DNA of 64,000 bases from Nitrososphaerota archaeon (GCA_027315065.1 DAHUYT010000002.1:30027-94026), one strand, 5' to 3'; positions 17,143 through 26,679 are shown, numbered from the stretch's first letter. Numbers and translations: made by a program. The notes: a model not told the origin generated them from the sequence alone.

Positions 17143-17919
17143 ATGTTAAAGTCTCCAGAAGAACTTGTTGAAATTATACGAAAATCCAACTTGATTATAG
17201 TTGATTGTAGATCTTACAAAGAATATTCAGCAGGGCACATTCCTGGAGCAATTAATGTTGATTTGTTTTATTACCACTGGCTTGACACGACACAGAATGG
17301 CATAAAGTCATTTGAGAGTCAGATGAAAAATCTCTTTTCGTTCATGGGTGTAACAAAACAAAAGACTGTGGTGTTTTATGATGATGTTGCAGGTATGAGT
17401 GCAGCTAGAGGGGTATGGCTCTTACTGTATTTTTCACATCCACATGTATTCATGTTAAATGGTGGATTCAAGAAATGGCAAAGTCTTAGATTGCCCATTG
17501 AGACAAAGACAAATGGTTTCAGACCAGCCAAATTCTATGGTAAAACTAACAAGAAAATCCTAGTCGGTTTTGAATACATCAAGAAAAATCTTGGCAAGGC
17601 AAAACTAATTGATGCAAGAACAAAAGAAGAATATGAAGGTAAGGTCGTACGTGCAGCAAGAAAGGGTCACATACCAAATTCTGTTAGTATCGATTGGACA
17701 TTGAATATTAACAAAGATGGTACTATGAAATCGCTAGAAGAACTTACAAAACTATATCAATTTTCAAAAAATGATGAGATTATAACTTATTGTCAGGGAG
17801 GTTATAGAGCGGCAAACTCATTTGTGGCATTAAAAATGCTTGGCTTCAAAAACGTAAAGGTATATCTTGGTTCTTGGGGTGAATGGGGAAACAGATTAGA
17901 TCTTCCTATTGAACATTAG
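17143..17919 (+). CDS. Two-domain rhodanese sulfurtransferase (SseA-like)
   Basis: 258 aa. The N-terminal rhodanese domain (LIIVDCRSYKEYSAGHIPGA) lacks the catalytic Cys: its loop reads VVFYDDVAGMSAARG. The C-terminal domain (KLIDARTKEEYEGK) ends in ITYCQGGYRAAN with active Cys near residue 223. This is the usual arrangement of thiosulfate or 3-mercaptopyruvate sulfurtransferases, which carry a persulfide for thiolation or detoxification. The donor cannot be told from sequence. It reads from a TTG/ATG region near 17143, and a possible promoter lies in the AT-rich gap upstream. Confidence 0.85.
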   Translation: MLKSPEELVEIIRKSNLIIVDCRSYKEYSAGHIPGAINVDLFYYHWLDTTQNGIKSFESQMKNLFSFMGVTKQKTVVFYDDVAGMSAARGVWLLLYFSHPHVFMLNGGFKKWQSLRLPIETKTNGFRPAKFYGKTNKKILVGFEYIKKNLGKAKLIDARTKEEYEGKVVRAARKGHIPNSVSIDWTLNINKDGTMKSLEELTKLYQFSKNDEIITYCQGGYRAANSFVALKMLGFKNVKVYLGSWGEWGNRLDLPIEH

Positions 17920-18020
17920 ACGATTCTAGATATTACAATGCAGTACATATGACGACGATGATCGCACCAAAAGTTTTCCTATTTTTTGAAAAAATGTAGT
18001 ACGGCTTTGTAAGAATTAGA

Positions 18021-18028
18021 TTAATATA
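18021..18028 (+). promoter_or_regulatory. TATA box of the ATPase operon
   Basis: TTAATATA, about 25-32 bases ahead of the first ATG codons (18053/18056), with a purine-rich TAAGAATTAGA just upstream that could act as BRE. The spacing predicts a leaderless or very short-leader transcript for atpK. Confidence 0.5.
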
Positions 18029-18052
18029 TCGTCTGTAAATGAGCCTTAACTA

Positions 18053-18397
18053 ATGATGCTGAACAAGCGTTCAAAATTATCTCTCATTATCATAATTGCT
18101 GGATTGACGATCGGATTGTCGACCTTCTTTACAACTCATTCTGCATTTGCTGCAGGTACTAGTGTTACAAGTAGTGGTTTAACTAAACCATTGCTTGCAA
18201 TAGCTGCAGCTATTGCAATTGCAGGTGGTCTGATAGGTACAGGTAATGCACAACAAGGTATTGGTGCTGCCGGTATGGGCATAATTGCAGAGAAACCAGA
18301 GAAGTTTGGCCAGGTACTATTCTTCTTCGTCATTCCAGAAACATTATGGATCATTGGATTCGTATTGGGAATAATATTACTGCTAGGTATCCTGTAG
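18053..18397 (+). CDS. atpK: V/A-type ATPase subunit K (c ring)
   Basis: 114 aa. A leader-like helix (LSLIIIIAGLTIGLSTFF, ending HSAFAAG near residue 35) precedes the two-helix hairpin (KPLLAIAAAIAIAGGLIGTG and VLFFFVIPETLWIIGFVLGI). The ion-binding Glu is in IPETLW of the last helix. Na+-type V-rings usually have Gln after the Thr and a Tyr four residues on (P-E-T-Q-x-x-Y); here these are Leu and Ile, which favours proton coupling. First gene of the operon; it precedes atpE by 11 bases. Confidence 0.9.
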   Translation: MMLNKRSKLSLIIIIAGLTIGLSTFFTTHSAFAAGTSVTSSGLTKPLLAIAAAIAIAGGLIGTGNAQQGIGAAGMGIIAEKPEKFGQVLFFFVIPETLWIIGFVLGIILLLGIL

Positions 18398-18408
18398 TGG
18401 TTTCAGTA

Positions 18409-18963
18409 ATGAGCATAGAGACTTTCCTTCTTGAGATAGAGAATAGAAAGAAAAGGGAGATTGACAGTCTTGATAAGGATCTAGCAGAAAAGAAATCTAA
18501 GCTTCAGGCAGAATTGAATATCTCTATTAAAGAGATTCAAGAAAAATTTGTAAATGAAGCAAAGGTCAAGTCAGAAAGAGAATATGCTAGAATAATTGAG
18601 GCTGGAAAACTTCATGCAAAAAAGATCATGTTTGATGCTATCAATGCAAACATGCAATTGGCATTTGATGTTATAAAAAAAGAAGTCGAAGATTATACCA
18701 AGAGCTCTCAATACCAAAAAGCTTTCGAAACTATGGTTAACAGCTCAAAGAAAAAACTTGGACAAAATATTGTTGTTCACTGCCGTGATGAGGATAAACC
18801 GATATTGATTGGTATGGGTGTAACAATTGGGAAGTCCATTAAAACTCTAGGCGGCATAGTTGCAGAAAACAAGGAAGGAACAAAAGAACTTGATCTTACT
18901 TTTGAAGAATTACTGCGAACCGGAGAAGACCAGATCAAAAGTTTCCTTTCGGAGAGGATGTAA
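18409..18963 (+). CDS. atpE: V/A-type ATPase subunit E (peripheral stalk)
   Basis: The track starts at 18346 inside atpK, but ATG 18409 (MSIETFLLEIENRKKREID) fits family length (184 aa) and the 11-base gap after atpK. The N-terminal half is a long charged coiled coil that pairs with subunit H/G; the C-terminal globular part (KTLGGIVAENKEGTKELDLTFEELL) matches the family end. It forms the stator that resists rotation. Its TAA shares its last base with the atpC ATG. Confidence 0.88.
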   Translation: MSIETFLLEIENRKKREIDSLDKDLAEKKSKLQAELNISIKEIQEKFVNEAKVKSEREYARIIEAGKLHAKKIMFDAINANMQLAFDVIKKEVEDYTKSSQYQKAFETMVNSSKKKLGQNIVVHCRDEDKPILIGMGVTIGKSIKTLGGIVAENKEGTKELDLTFEELLRTGEDQIKSFLSERM

Positions 18964-20030
18964 TGCCAACATCACAATATGCATCATCCTTTGGCAGGCT
19001 ACAAGCATTTTCCATGAATCTTCTCTCAAAAGAAGTAATACAAAACCTGATGAAAGCAAAAGATGAAGGAGAGATGGTGAAAATTCTTGAGTCAACTTGG
19101 TATGGTCCAGAAATTGAAAAAGCAGCAACTTTATTCAAAGACACGGATCTTTTAGAGGTTGCACTGAACAGGCACCTTGTTCTTGTAAACAAAATTGCAC
19201 TAGAGGCTACGCCATTTAATGGCAAGTCTGCAGTACGTGCATATCTATCAAAATGGGATATTTACAATATAGAATTAATTTTGTCTTCTAAAAGCATGGG
19301 TAGGACAATAACCGAGGTAGAATCATTTCTAGTATCCAGTAGAAATGTTCCAGCCGGAATCTCGGCCGGAAATATTCCTCATGATGATATGAAAGTCATA
19401 CTTTCGCAGAACAACGTAGATGGAGTTGTAAATCAACTAGTCAAGTATCACTATGGTACTATCCTGATGCAGCACCTTGAGACCTATCAAAAGACAGGAA
19501 ACCAAGGACCAATGATGTCTGCGCTACAGACTTATTACTACCAGAATCTACTGGAATCACTCAAGTTCTTCCAAGGCGACGAGGGCATGATTCGTGATCT
19601 CTTCAGAACAGAAATAGACAAAAAGAATGTACTAGTCCTTCTAAAGGCAAAAGAATCCAACCTTGACAAAGACATACTGGGAAAGCATATTGTAGATGGA
19701 GGAAAGATCACAAAAAATGAACTCTTGGAGATCTATAACGCAAAAGATGTTCCAGAAATAATAGGCAGAATCGAGAATCGCTTTATGCTAGTTAATGCGT
19801 TGGCTCAATACAAAAAATCAAAAAGCCTAATTGATTTTGAAATTGCTTTGGATAAATTCATAAATTCCGAATATGTGAACAAATTGAAAAATATTGCATT
19901 GTCTATTGGAACCATATTCTATTTTATTCTTAAAATGGAACAGGAACGTGAAAACATTAAAAGAATTGCATATGGCAAACACTATAACCTTTCAACAGAG
20001 CATATCAATTCGTTATTGCTAATAGAGTGA
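18963..20030 (+). CDS. atpC: V/A-type ATPase subunit C (d/C-type central rotor coupler)
   Basis: 355 aa, all helical, of the AtpC/NtpC/vATPase-d family: ASSFGRLQAFSMNLLSKEVI at the start, KYHYGTILMQHLETYQKT mid-way and FILKMEQERENIKRIAYGKH near the end (the EREN-x-R-x-I/A signature seen in this family). It caps the c-ring and links it to the D/F shaft. It starts at the overlapping TAATG with atpE. The size is normal. Confidence 0.88.
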   Translation: MPTSQYASSFGRLQAFSMNLLSKEVIQNLMKAKDEGEMVKILESTWYGPEIEKAATLFKDTDLLEVALNRHLVLVNKIALEATPFNGKSAVRAYLSKWDIYNIELILSSKSMGRTITEVESFLVSSRNVPAGISAGNIPHDDMKVILSQNNVDGVVNQLVKYHYGTILMQHLETYQKTGNQGPMMSALQTYYYQNLLESLKFFQGDEGMIRDLFRTEIDKKNVLVLLKAKESNLDKDILGKHIVDGGKITKNELLEIYNAKDVPEIIGRIENRFMLVNALAQYKKSKSLIDFEIALDKFINSEYVNKLKNIALSIGTIFYFILKMEQERENIKRIAYGKHYNLSTEHINSLLLIE

Positions 20031-20035
20031 GATAA

Positions 20036-20374
20036 ATGTCTACACAAAAAACTCAATCAAGTGGCAAGATCGCGGTTGCGGGAGAGCGCGAGCTTGTGAT
20101 AGGATACAGACTTCTTGGAATAGAAGATACGTTTGTAGTACGTGGTGAAGAAGCAAGCAAAACTATACAAGACTTGTATTACTCAGGAAAATTTGGTCTT
20201 ATTATTGCAAGCGATGCTGTAAGGAACTCCCTACCAGCAATCTTTAGGAAAAAGATCGAGGCATCAATAGAGCCACTAGTTCTATTCATGCCAGCCATGG
20301 AAGGAAGCATTCAAGAGGAGTCAATTGCAACGCTTGCAAAGAGAGTGTTAGGAATAAGTATCCCTACAAGTTGA
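20036..20374 (+). CDS. atpF: V/A-type ATPase subunit F
   Basis: 112 aa with a CheY-like alpha/beta fold: KIAVAGERELVIGYRLLGIE at the start, a glycine-rich first loop, and FGLIIASDAVRNSLPAIFRK in the middle, as in archaeal F subunits. It joins subunit D in the central shaft. Five-base gap after atpC and nine to atpA. Confidence 0.88.
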   Translation: MSTQKTQSSGKIAVAGERELVIGYRLLGIEDTFVVRGEEASKTIQDLYYSGKFGLIIASDAVRNSLPAIFRKKIEASIEPLVLFMPAMEGSIQEESIATLAKRVLGISIPTS

Positions 20375-20383
20375 TGATAACAA

Positions 20384-22147
20384 ATGGTTGATGGAATAAT
20401 TTCAAGAATTTCGGGTCCGGTAGTTATCGCTAGTGGACTCGAGGGAGCCCAGATGTTCGATGTTGTCCGTATAGGTGAGATGGGGCTGGTAGGTGAAATA
20501 ATTAGGTTAGAGGGCAACAAGGCAACAGTACAGGTTTATGAAGATACTACAGGTTTGCGCCCCGGGGAGAAAGTAACAAACACAAAAAGACCACTTTCAA
20601 TGCAGCTTGGTCCGGGTCTTCTTACTTCAATTTATGATGGAATTCAAAGACCACTTGATGTTCTAAGAGAACAAAGTGGAGACTTTATCAGTAGAGGAAA
20701 GGTTATCCCCGCTCTTGATCAAACCAAAAAATGGGACTTTGTCCCGCTTAAGAAAAAGGGAGATACTGTATCACCTGGCGAAATAATTGGTGAAGTTCAA
20801 GAAACTCCACTTATCATGCACAAAATCATGGTGCCCTACAATATTAAGGGCCAATTGTCAGAAATTTTCGAGGGCAAATTTACAGTTAACGAGATTGTTG
20901 CAACTGTGCAAAACAATGTCAAAACAGATATCGGTCTTTCAAGCTGGTGGACTGTAAGAACTCCAAGACCAGTTCTCAGGAAACTACCACCAGAAGAACC
21001 ACTACTTACCGGTCAAAGAGTACTTGATACCTTCTTTCCTGTCGCAAAGGGTGGAACGGCTGCAATTCCAGGCCCATTTGGAAGCGGAAAGACAGTAACT
21101 CAACAGCAGCTCGCAAAGTGGGCAGACAGCAATGTTATCGTGTATGTAGGCTGTGGTGAGAGAGGAAACGAAATGACAGAAGTTCTTTCAACTTTTCCAA
21201 AACTCGAGGATCCGAAATCAAAAAGGCCTTTAATGGAACGTACCATTCTTGTAGCTAATACTTCTAACATGCCAGTCGCAGCAAGGGAGGCAAGTATCTA
21301 CACCGGAATCACAATGGGCGAATACTATCGTGATATGGGTTATGGTGTTGCCTTGATGGCAGATAGTACTTCCAGATGGGCAGAGGCATTAAGAGAAATT
21401 TCAGGTAGGTTAGAAGAGATGCCAGGCGAAGAAGGGTATCCAGCTTATCTTGGTAGAAGACTTGCAGAATTTTATGAAAGAGGAGGCAAGGCGATTGTCA
21501 TCTCTCCAGAAGAGCGTGTTGGTTCTCTTACTCTTGTAGGTGCAGTATCACCTCCTGGTGGAGACTTTTCAGAACCCGTTTCTCAGAACACACTTAGAGT
21601 AACTCGAGTTTTCTGGGCACTTGATGCAAGCTTGGCATCAAGAAGACATTTTCCGTCAATTAATTGGCTTACAAGTTATTCATTGTATGTAGATGACATG
21701 GGTGAGTGGTACAAGAAGAATATAGCAGCTGAATGGACAGCACTAAGAAAGGAAGCGCTTGAAATCTTACAGAAAGAATCAGAGTTACAAGAAATTGTTC
21801 AACTTGTAGGTTATGATGCATTACCAGAACCAGAAAAGGGAGTTCTTGATACGGCACGAACAATCAGAGAAGACTATCTACAACAAAGTGCGTATGATGA
21901 TGTGGATACGTACACATCAATTAGAAAACAATTCCTGATGCTAGATGCAATTATAGAATTTGGTAAAATGGAAGCAGAAGCAATCAAGAGAGGAATTCCA
22001 TCTACAAAAATAGGAACATTAGAATCAAGAAAGATGATATCAAAAATAAAATGGACAAAAGAAGATCAAGTTGAACAACTAGTTAAGGATTTTAAAAGCA
22101 AAATGCACCAAGAGTTTGACAGTCTTTTAGTGGAGGTTACACATTAG
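20384..22147 (+). CDS. atpA: V/A-type ATPase catalytic subunit A
   Basis: 587 aa. The N-terminal barrel (IISRISGPVVIASGLEG) is followed by the family's 'non-homologous region' insertion, the P-loop GPFGSGKT near residue 230, and VALMADSTSRWAEALREISGR with the Walker B/arginine region. The presence of the ~90-residue insertion and GPFGSGKTV distinguishes V/A-type A from F-type beta. It hydrolyses or makes ATP. No intein is seen in the P-loop, where some archaeal homologues carry one. Confidence 0.95.
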   Translation: MVDGIISRISGPVVIASGLEGAQMFDVVRIGEMGLVGEIIRLEGNKATVQVYEDTTGLRPGEKVTNTKRPLSMQLGPGLLTSIYDGIQRPLDVLREQSGDFISRGKVIPALDQTKKWDFVPLKKKGDTVSPGEIIGEVQETPLIMHKIMVPYNIKGQLSEIFEGKFTVNEIVATVQNNVKTDIGLSSWWTVRTPRPVLRKLPPEEPLLTGQRVLDTFFPVAKGGTAAIPGPFGSGKTVTQQQLAKWADSNVIVYVGCGERGNEMTEVLSTFPKLEDPKSKRPLMERTILVANTSNMPVAAREASIYTGITMGEYYRDMGYGVALMADSTSRWAEALREISGRLEEMPGEEGYPAYLGRRLAEFYERGGKAIVISPEERVGSLTLVGAVSPPGGDFSEPVSQNTLRVTRVFWALDASLASRRHFPSINWLTSYSLYVDDMGEWYKKNIAAEWTALRKEALEILQKESELQEIVQLVGYDALPEPEKGVLDTARTIREDYLQQSAYDDVDTYTSIRKQFLMLDAIIEFGKMEAEAIKRGIPSTKIGTLESRKMISKIKWTKEDQVEQLVKDFKSKMHQEFDSLLVEVTH

Positions 22148-23539
22148 ATGTCTGCTATATCATACAAAACAATCGACAAGATTGCAGGTCCACTGATGTT
22201 TGTACAGGGAGTAGATAATGCCGCTTATGGTGAAATGGTAGAAATAAAACTCATAAATGGAGAAAGAAGACAAGGACAGGTTCTTGATACAAGACAAGGA
22301 CTTGCAGTAGTTCAGGTATTTGGTTCAACTATGGGATTGAACACCGCTGGAACTTCAGTCAAGTTCCTTGGAGAGACTGCACAGATTTCAGTATCTGATG
22401 ATATGCTTGGCAGAGTCTTTGATGGACTAGGAAATCCAAGAGACAATGGTCCAAAGATCGTCTCAAAACACAAAGTTGACTTGGTAGGATCTGGTATCAA
22501 CCCATATTCAAGGGAAGAACCGTCTGAGTTCATTCAAACCGGTATGTCCAACATAGATGCAATGAATACTCTTGTAAGGGGTCAGAAGCTTCCAGTTTTC
22601 TCTGGCGCAGGTCTTCCTCACAACCTACTTGCATCACAAATTGCAAGGCAGGCCAAAGTTCTTAGCGCTTCTGAGAATTTCTCAGTAGTCTTTGCAGCGA
22701 TGGGAATTACAAGTGAGGAAGCAAACTTCTTTGTAAAGCAATTCGAAGAAAGCGGTGCACTTGGAAGAACTTCGCTTTTCTTGAACTTGTCATCAGATCC
22801 ATCAATGGAGCGTTTGCTTACTCCAAGACTTGCATTAACTACAGCAGAATATCTGGCATATGAAAGAGACATGCATGTGTTGGTAATAATGACTGATATG
22901 ACAAACTATTGTGAAGCATTAAGAGAAATTTCAGCCGCAAGAGAAGAAGTTCCTGGTAGAAGAGGATATCCAGGTTACATGTATACTGACTTGGCCTCTT
23001 TATATGAAAGAGCGGGCAAGATTAAGGGCAGACACGGTTCCGTTACACAGATTCCAATTCTAACCATGCCAGCTGATGATATCACTCATCCTATTCCAGA
23101 TCTTACTGGTTACATTACCGAGGGACAGATTGTCATGAGCAGAGATCTTCATAGAGGAGACATTCATCCTCCAGTAGATGTCTTGACCAGCCTTTCACGT
23201 TTGATGAATCAGGGCATTGGAAAGGGAAGGACAAGAGAAGATCATCGAAGTCTTGCCGACCAACTCTATTCTACCTATGCACAAGGTAAGGATGCAAGGT
23301 CACTTGCAGCTATTGTGGGTGAAGAGGCATTAAGTGATCTTGACAGAAAATTCTTAAAGGTAGCTAATAGCTTTGAAAGAAAGTTTGTCAATCAGGGAAT
23401 GGATGAAAACCGTTCCATTGAACAGACTTTGGATATTGGATGGGAATTACTTGATGAACTTTCAGACTCTGAATTGAACCGTATCAAGCCTGAGTTTATA
23501 GCGAAATACAGAAAGAAGACCAGTCCAGGTGGAAAGTAG
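22148..23539 (+). CDS. atpB: V/A-type ATPase regulatory subunit B
   Basis: 463 aa. [20 protein letters not shown] at the start, degenerate nucleotide loop [17 protein letters not shown] in place of a P-loop, and [20 protein letters not shown], all diagnostic of the non-catalytic B subunit. It alternates with A in the head. The ATG directly abuts the atpA stop, so translation is likely coupled. Confidence 0.95.
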   Translation: MSAISYKTIDKIAGPLMFVQGVDNAAYGEMVEIKLINGERRQGQVLDTRQGLAVVQVFGSTMGLNTAGTSVKFLGETAQISVSDDMLGRVFDGLGNPRDNGPKIVSKHKVDLVGSGINPYSREEPSEFIQTGMSNIDAMNTLVRGQKLPVFSGAGLPHNLLASQIARQAKVLSASENFSVVFAAMGITSEEANFFVKQFEESGALGRTSLFLNLSSDPSMERLLTPRLALTTAEYLAYERDMHVLVIMTDMTNYCEALREISAAREEVPGRRGYPGYMYTDLASLYERAGKIKGRHGSVTQIPILTMPADDITHPIPDLTGYITEGQIVMSRDLHRGDIHPPVDVLTSLSRLMNQGIGKGRTREDHRSLADQLYSTYAQGKDARSLAAIVGEEALSDLDRKFLKVANSFERKFVNQGMDENRSIEQTLDIGWELLDELSDSELNRIKPEFIAKYRKKTSPGGK

Positions 23540-23541
23540 GA

Positions 23542-24210
23542 TTGCCATCAGTAACTAACATTCGACCTACTCGTCTTGAATACATTCGCACAAAAAGAAG
23601 AATAAAGATAGCGCAAAAGGGTCTAAAGTTACTAAAACTAAAAAGACAGGCCCTAATTTTAGAATTTTTCAATACCAGCAAAACTGCAGCCTCTCTGAGA
23701 AGTGCCTTGCAAGCAGAGCTTATCAAGGGCTATCAAAGTATAATGATGGCAGAGATGTTAGCCGGTTCCATGAGGCTGGAAAATGAGGCAATGAAGATTC
23801 CTCAGCTTAACAAATTACAAATCACTTCAAAAAATGTAATGGGTGTTAAAATTCCAAAGATTGGCGGGGGGCAGAATGAGCATTCTCTTACAGAACATTT
23901 ACTAGAGTTACCGCCATCTATTAACGAAGCAATAAAGGCTTATCAAAATGTACACAAGATGGTACTTGAGGTTGCAGAGAAGGAGACAGCATTGCGCAAA
24001 CTTTTACTAGAAATAGAAAAAACAAAGCGCAAATCAAATGCAATCGAGAATGTATTCATACCTAGATTGCAATCTGCTGTAAAATTCATCACTTTTAGAT
24101 TAGATGAAATGGAGCGTGATACTTTCATAATGCTAAAGACGGTCAAGCGAAAGATGGGAGAAAGAGAACAGGAAGCCCGACTTAAAAAGGAGAAAGAGAT
24201 AGTTGCCTAG
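23542..24210 (+). CDS. atpD: V/A-type ATPase subunit D (central shaft)
   Basis: 222 aa. The TTG start reads PSVTNIRPTRLEYIRTKRRI, the family N-terminus. Two long antiparallel helices follow, ending in FIPRLQSAVKFITFRLDEME, a near-invariant segment of D subunits. It forms the rotating shaft with F. Its 3' end is overlapped for eight bases by the 42-aa ORF described next. Confidence 0.92.
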   Translation: MPSVTNIRPTRLEYIRTKRRIKIAQKGLKLLKLKRQALILEFFNTSKTAASLRSALQAELIKGYQSIMMAEMLAGSMRLENEAMKIPQLNKLQITSKNVMGVKIPKIGGGQNEHSLTEHLLELPPSINEAIKAYQNVHKMVLEVAEKETALRKLLLEIEKTKRKSNAIENVFIPRLQSAVKFITFRLDEMERDTFIMLKTVKRKMGEREQEARLKKEKEIVA

Positions 24211-24328
24211 CTTCAAGAATGCACAACAGAGAAGGTTCTATTTGATAATGAGAGTCTTCAAGTTAGGAAATATCTTTGGAACAGTTGCTCTAGTATTGTA
24301 TGCAGGAAGGCATTTTCTAGGAGTTTAA
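24203..24328 (+). CDS. 42-aa single-helix microprotein inside the ATPase operon
   Basis: Below the track's length limit. A TTG at 24203, overlapping atpD by eight bases, opens a 42-codon frame: a basic N-terminus (PSFKNAQQRRFYLIMRVFK), one hydrophobic helix (LGNIFGTVALVLYAG) and a short RHFLGV tail. An internal ATG at 24248 gives a 26-aa form. Only one base separates its stop from the atpH ATG. The frame fills exactly the only sizeable gap in an otherwise tightly packed operon, and reads like a membrane protein with positive-inside charge. It may be an accessory or assembly subunit of the ATPase; I know no named homologue. Confidence 0.6.
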   Translation: MPSFKNAQQRRFYLIMRVFKLGNIFGTVALVLYAGRHFLGV

Positions 24329-24329
24329 A

Positions 24330-24653
24330 ATGTCAACTACGGAAAAATATGTTCATTCACTCAAGCAGATAAAAGAAGCAGAAGATAAAATACAAATACA
24401 AATAGACGAACACAAGAAAAAAGTTTTAGAGGAATTTAGAAATTTTGAAAGTTATGTATCTAAAACAATTATAACTGCAAAAAGTGATGGTGAAAAACTA
24501 GTGGAATCAAATGTGGAGCAGTCCAGAAAAAAGGCCACAACCGAAACAGAAAAGATAATCGTCGATGCAACTAACAAATCAAAAACAGTCTCTGCTAGAA
24601 TTGATGCACAAACTATGCAAGAAATAATCGATATTTTGTTAAAAGAGGTATAG
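24330..24653 (+). CDS. atpH: V/A-type ATPase subunit H/G (peripheral stalk)
   Basis: 107 aa, nearly all coiled coil with Glu/Lys-rich heptads (SLKQIKEAEDKIQIQIDEHK), of the size expected for archaeal H, which pairs with E in the stator. Position before subunit I agrees. The call rests on size, coiled-coil character and operon position. Confidence 0.8.
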   Translation: MSTTEKYVHSLKQIKEAEDKIQIQIDEHKKKVLEEFRNFESYVSKTIITAKSDGEKLVESNVEQSRKKATTETEKIIVDATNKSKTVSARIDAQTMQEIIDILLKEV

Positions 24654-24655
24654 TT

Positions 24656-26671
24656 TTGGTTCTAAAACCTACGCCAATGACTCGTATTGCAGTGCTTGGA
24701 TTAAGAAAAGATAGGCAGACTGTAGTCTCGATTCTTCATGATCTAAATGCAGTTCAACTCGAACCCCTCTCAAAAGACATTGCGTCATTGTTGCGAAATG
24801 AGCGTGATGATGATACGTACAGGCAAGTTTCAGACAATCTTTTAAGAATGAAGGCTTTGAGGACTGTCTTGCCTCCAATGTTGGTCACACAATGTCAGAG
24901 ATTTGGTTCTATAGGACAACTCTTGGAGGGAGCAAAATCTATTGACATAGATGCCAAAGTTGCATCATTGGAACGAGAAAAGGAAACCCTCATAACTCAA
25001 CTCAAAGAAACCGGAAACAACTTAAAGTTGGTTGAAGAGTTCTCATTTTTCTCTGAAGATTTTAATGTATTGCAACTTTCATCCGCCCATTCTTATTTTG
25101 GCAGAGTAGATCAAAAAAACTCGACTGGTTTTAAACAAGCATTAGGAGTGCACAGCCAAGATGTATTTTTGTATTCAAAGGAAGAAAAAGGTGCAACACG
25201 AATTATTCTGGTGACTTTTCCAAACTTTCCTCCACACGCATTATCTACTGTAGTTCAAGAATACAATGTAAAACTTGAGGTTGTGCCTAAACTAGAAGGA
25301 AAGGCAGCAGAGCTGAGTCAGAGTCTAAAGAACAAGCAAAATGAAATTACTCAAAAAATAAATGAAATTGATAAACAATTAGCAGAAATTTCAAAGGATC
25401 ATTATGTAAATATTGTATGTCTAGAAGAACAATTAGAAATTGAGAACAAGAAACTCGAAGTCATAGATAACCTTGGTGTTACTTCCGATTCCTTTGCTTT
25501 GGAGGGATGGATACCAAAGTCAAAGGTAAGTGAACTAAAGGATAGATTTGACCACTATTCAAAGGGAACATTACTTTTTGAATTAGAAACCAAGGAGAAT
25601 CCACCTACTTTATTTGACAATCCAAAGAGATTCAAACTGTTTGAGGCCTTTATTCGATTTTACTCTTTACCGTCAGGAAAAGAATTCGATCCTACTCTGA
25701 TCTTTGGCCTGATCTTCCCTGTCTTCTATGGTATGATGGTAGGAGACTTGGGTTATGGTCTTGTTATCTTGCTTGTCTGTAGATGGGTAATTCGAAGAGT
25801 AGAGGGAGGAAAGAAGAACTTTAACATAATGCCCACACCACTGCGTAAGTTTGCCTTGACTATATTGAAACCACGACAAATGGTAAAGCTAGCAAAGGCC
25901 ATGACACCTGGTGCAATTATTGCAATAATTTTGGGATTCTTGTTTAACCTGTACTTTGGATTCCACCTTAATGGTTACCTGTTTAGCTATCTAAACAATA
26001 CATTTGGAATGCACTTGCCAGCAGACGGGGCAATATTCAATCCAATTACTGGTTTGAAGAAATTATTGTTGATTTCTGGATATATTGGATTGGGCATGGT
26101 TACATTTGGGTTAATTCTTGGTATTCTCAACACCTTAAGAGAGGGAGAGAAAAAACATGCAATAAGCAAGGGTGGATGGTTACTCTTTGGATGGGGTGTT
26201 GTTCTTACTGGATTGGCATTGTTGCATCACCAGCATATCAATCCAATTCATCATGTAGCGGGGATTGGCTATGTTGGTCTGATGCTTGCCGGAATTGGCC
26301 TTATGTTCTATGGTGAGGGTGTAAGAGCGGTCATGGAGTTACCCTCCATAATAAGTCATATTCTCTCATATACGAGAATTATCGGGATCTTGCTCGCATC
26401 CGTCATTTTAGCTGACGTAATTGATTTTATTTTCATGAAGGCACTGCATCACACAATACCTTTCATAATACTTGGTACTGTCATACTCTTAATTGGACAC
26501 CTATTCAATATCATCATTGGTGTCTTTGAGCCAGGTATACAGGGAGCGAGATTGATTTATGTGGAATTTTTCTCTAAATTCTACCACGGCAATGGAAGAT
26601 CATTCAGGCCATTTGGAACCACAAGAAAATACACTTATGATCAATACGAACTAAAGGCCAAAGAAAAATAG
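24656..26671 (+). CDS. atpI: V/A-type ATPase subunit I (a), membrane stator
   Basis: 671 aa. An N-terminal cytoplasmic half with coiled coils (1-340) is followed by about eight membrane helices. The key segments GLIFPVFYGMMVGDLGYGL and PSIISHILSYTRIIGILLAS (with the conserved Arg facing the c-ring Glu) are present. It provides the ion half-channels. Start TTG 24656 or ATG 24677 (residue 8). It ends the operon, eight bases before the convergent pyrI. Confidence 0.93.
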   Translation: MVLKPTPMTRIAVLGLRKDRQTVVSILHDLNAVQLEPLSKDIASLLRNERDDDTYRQVSDNLLRMKALRTVLPPMLVTQCQRFGSIGQLLEGAKSIDIDAKVASLEREKETLITQLKETGNNLKLVEEFSFFSEDFNVLQLSSAHSYFGRVDQKNSTGFKQALGVHSQDVFLYSKEEKGATRIILVTFPNFPPHALSTVVQEYNVKLEVVPKLEGKAAELSQSLKNKQNEITQKINEIDKQLAEISKDHYVNIVCLEEQLEIENKKLEVIDNLGVTSDSFALEGWIPKSKVSELKDRFDHYSKGTLLFELETKENPPTLFDNPKRFKLFEAFIRFYSLPSGKEFDPTLIFGLIFPVFYGMMVGDLGYGLVILLVCRWVIRRVEGGKKNFNIMPTPLRKFALTILKPRQMVKLAKAMTPGAIIAIILGFLFNLYFGFHLNGYLFSYLNNTFGMHLPADGAIFNPITGLKKLLLISGYIGLGMVTFGLILGILNTLREGEKKHAISKGGWLLFGWGVVLTGLALLHHQHINPIHHVAGIGYVGLMLAGIGLMFYGEGVRAVMELPSIISHILSYTRIIGILLASVILADVIDFIFMKALHHTIPFIILGTVILLIGHLFNIIIGVFEPGIQGARLIYVEFFSKFYHGNGRSFRPFGTTRKYTYDQYELKAKEK

Positions 26672-26679
26672 TTCTGAAG

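Noticed and set aside
18346-18408. Track start of atpE inside atpK
   Set aside because: The extra 21 residues do not fit subunit E; ATG 18409 follows atpK at normal spacing.
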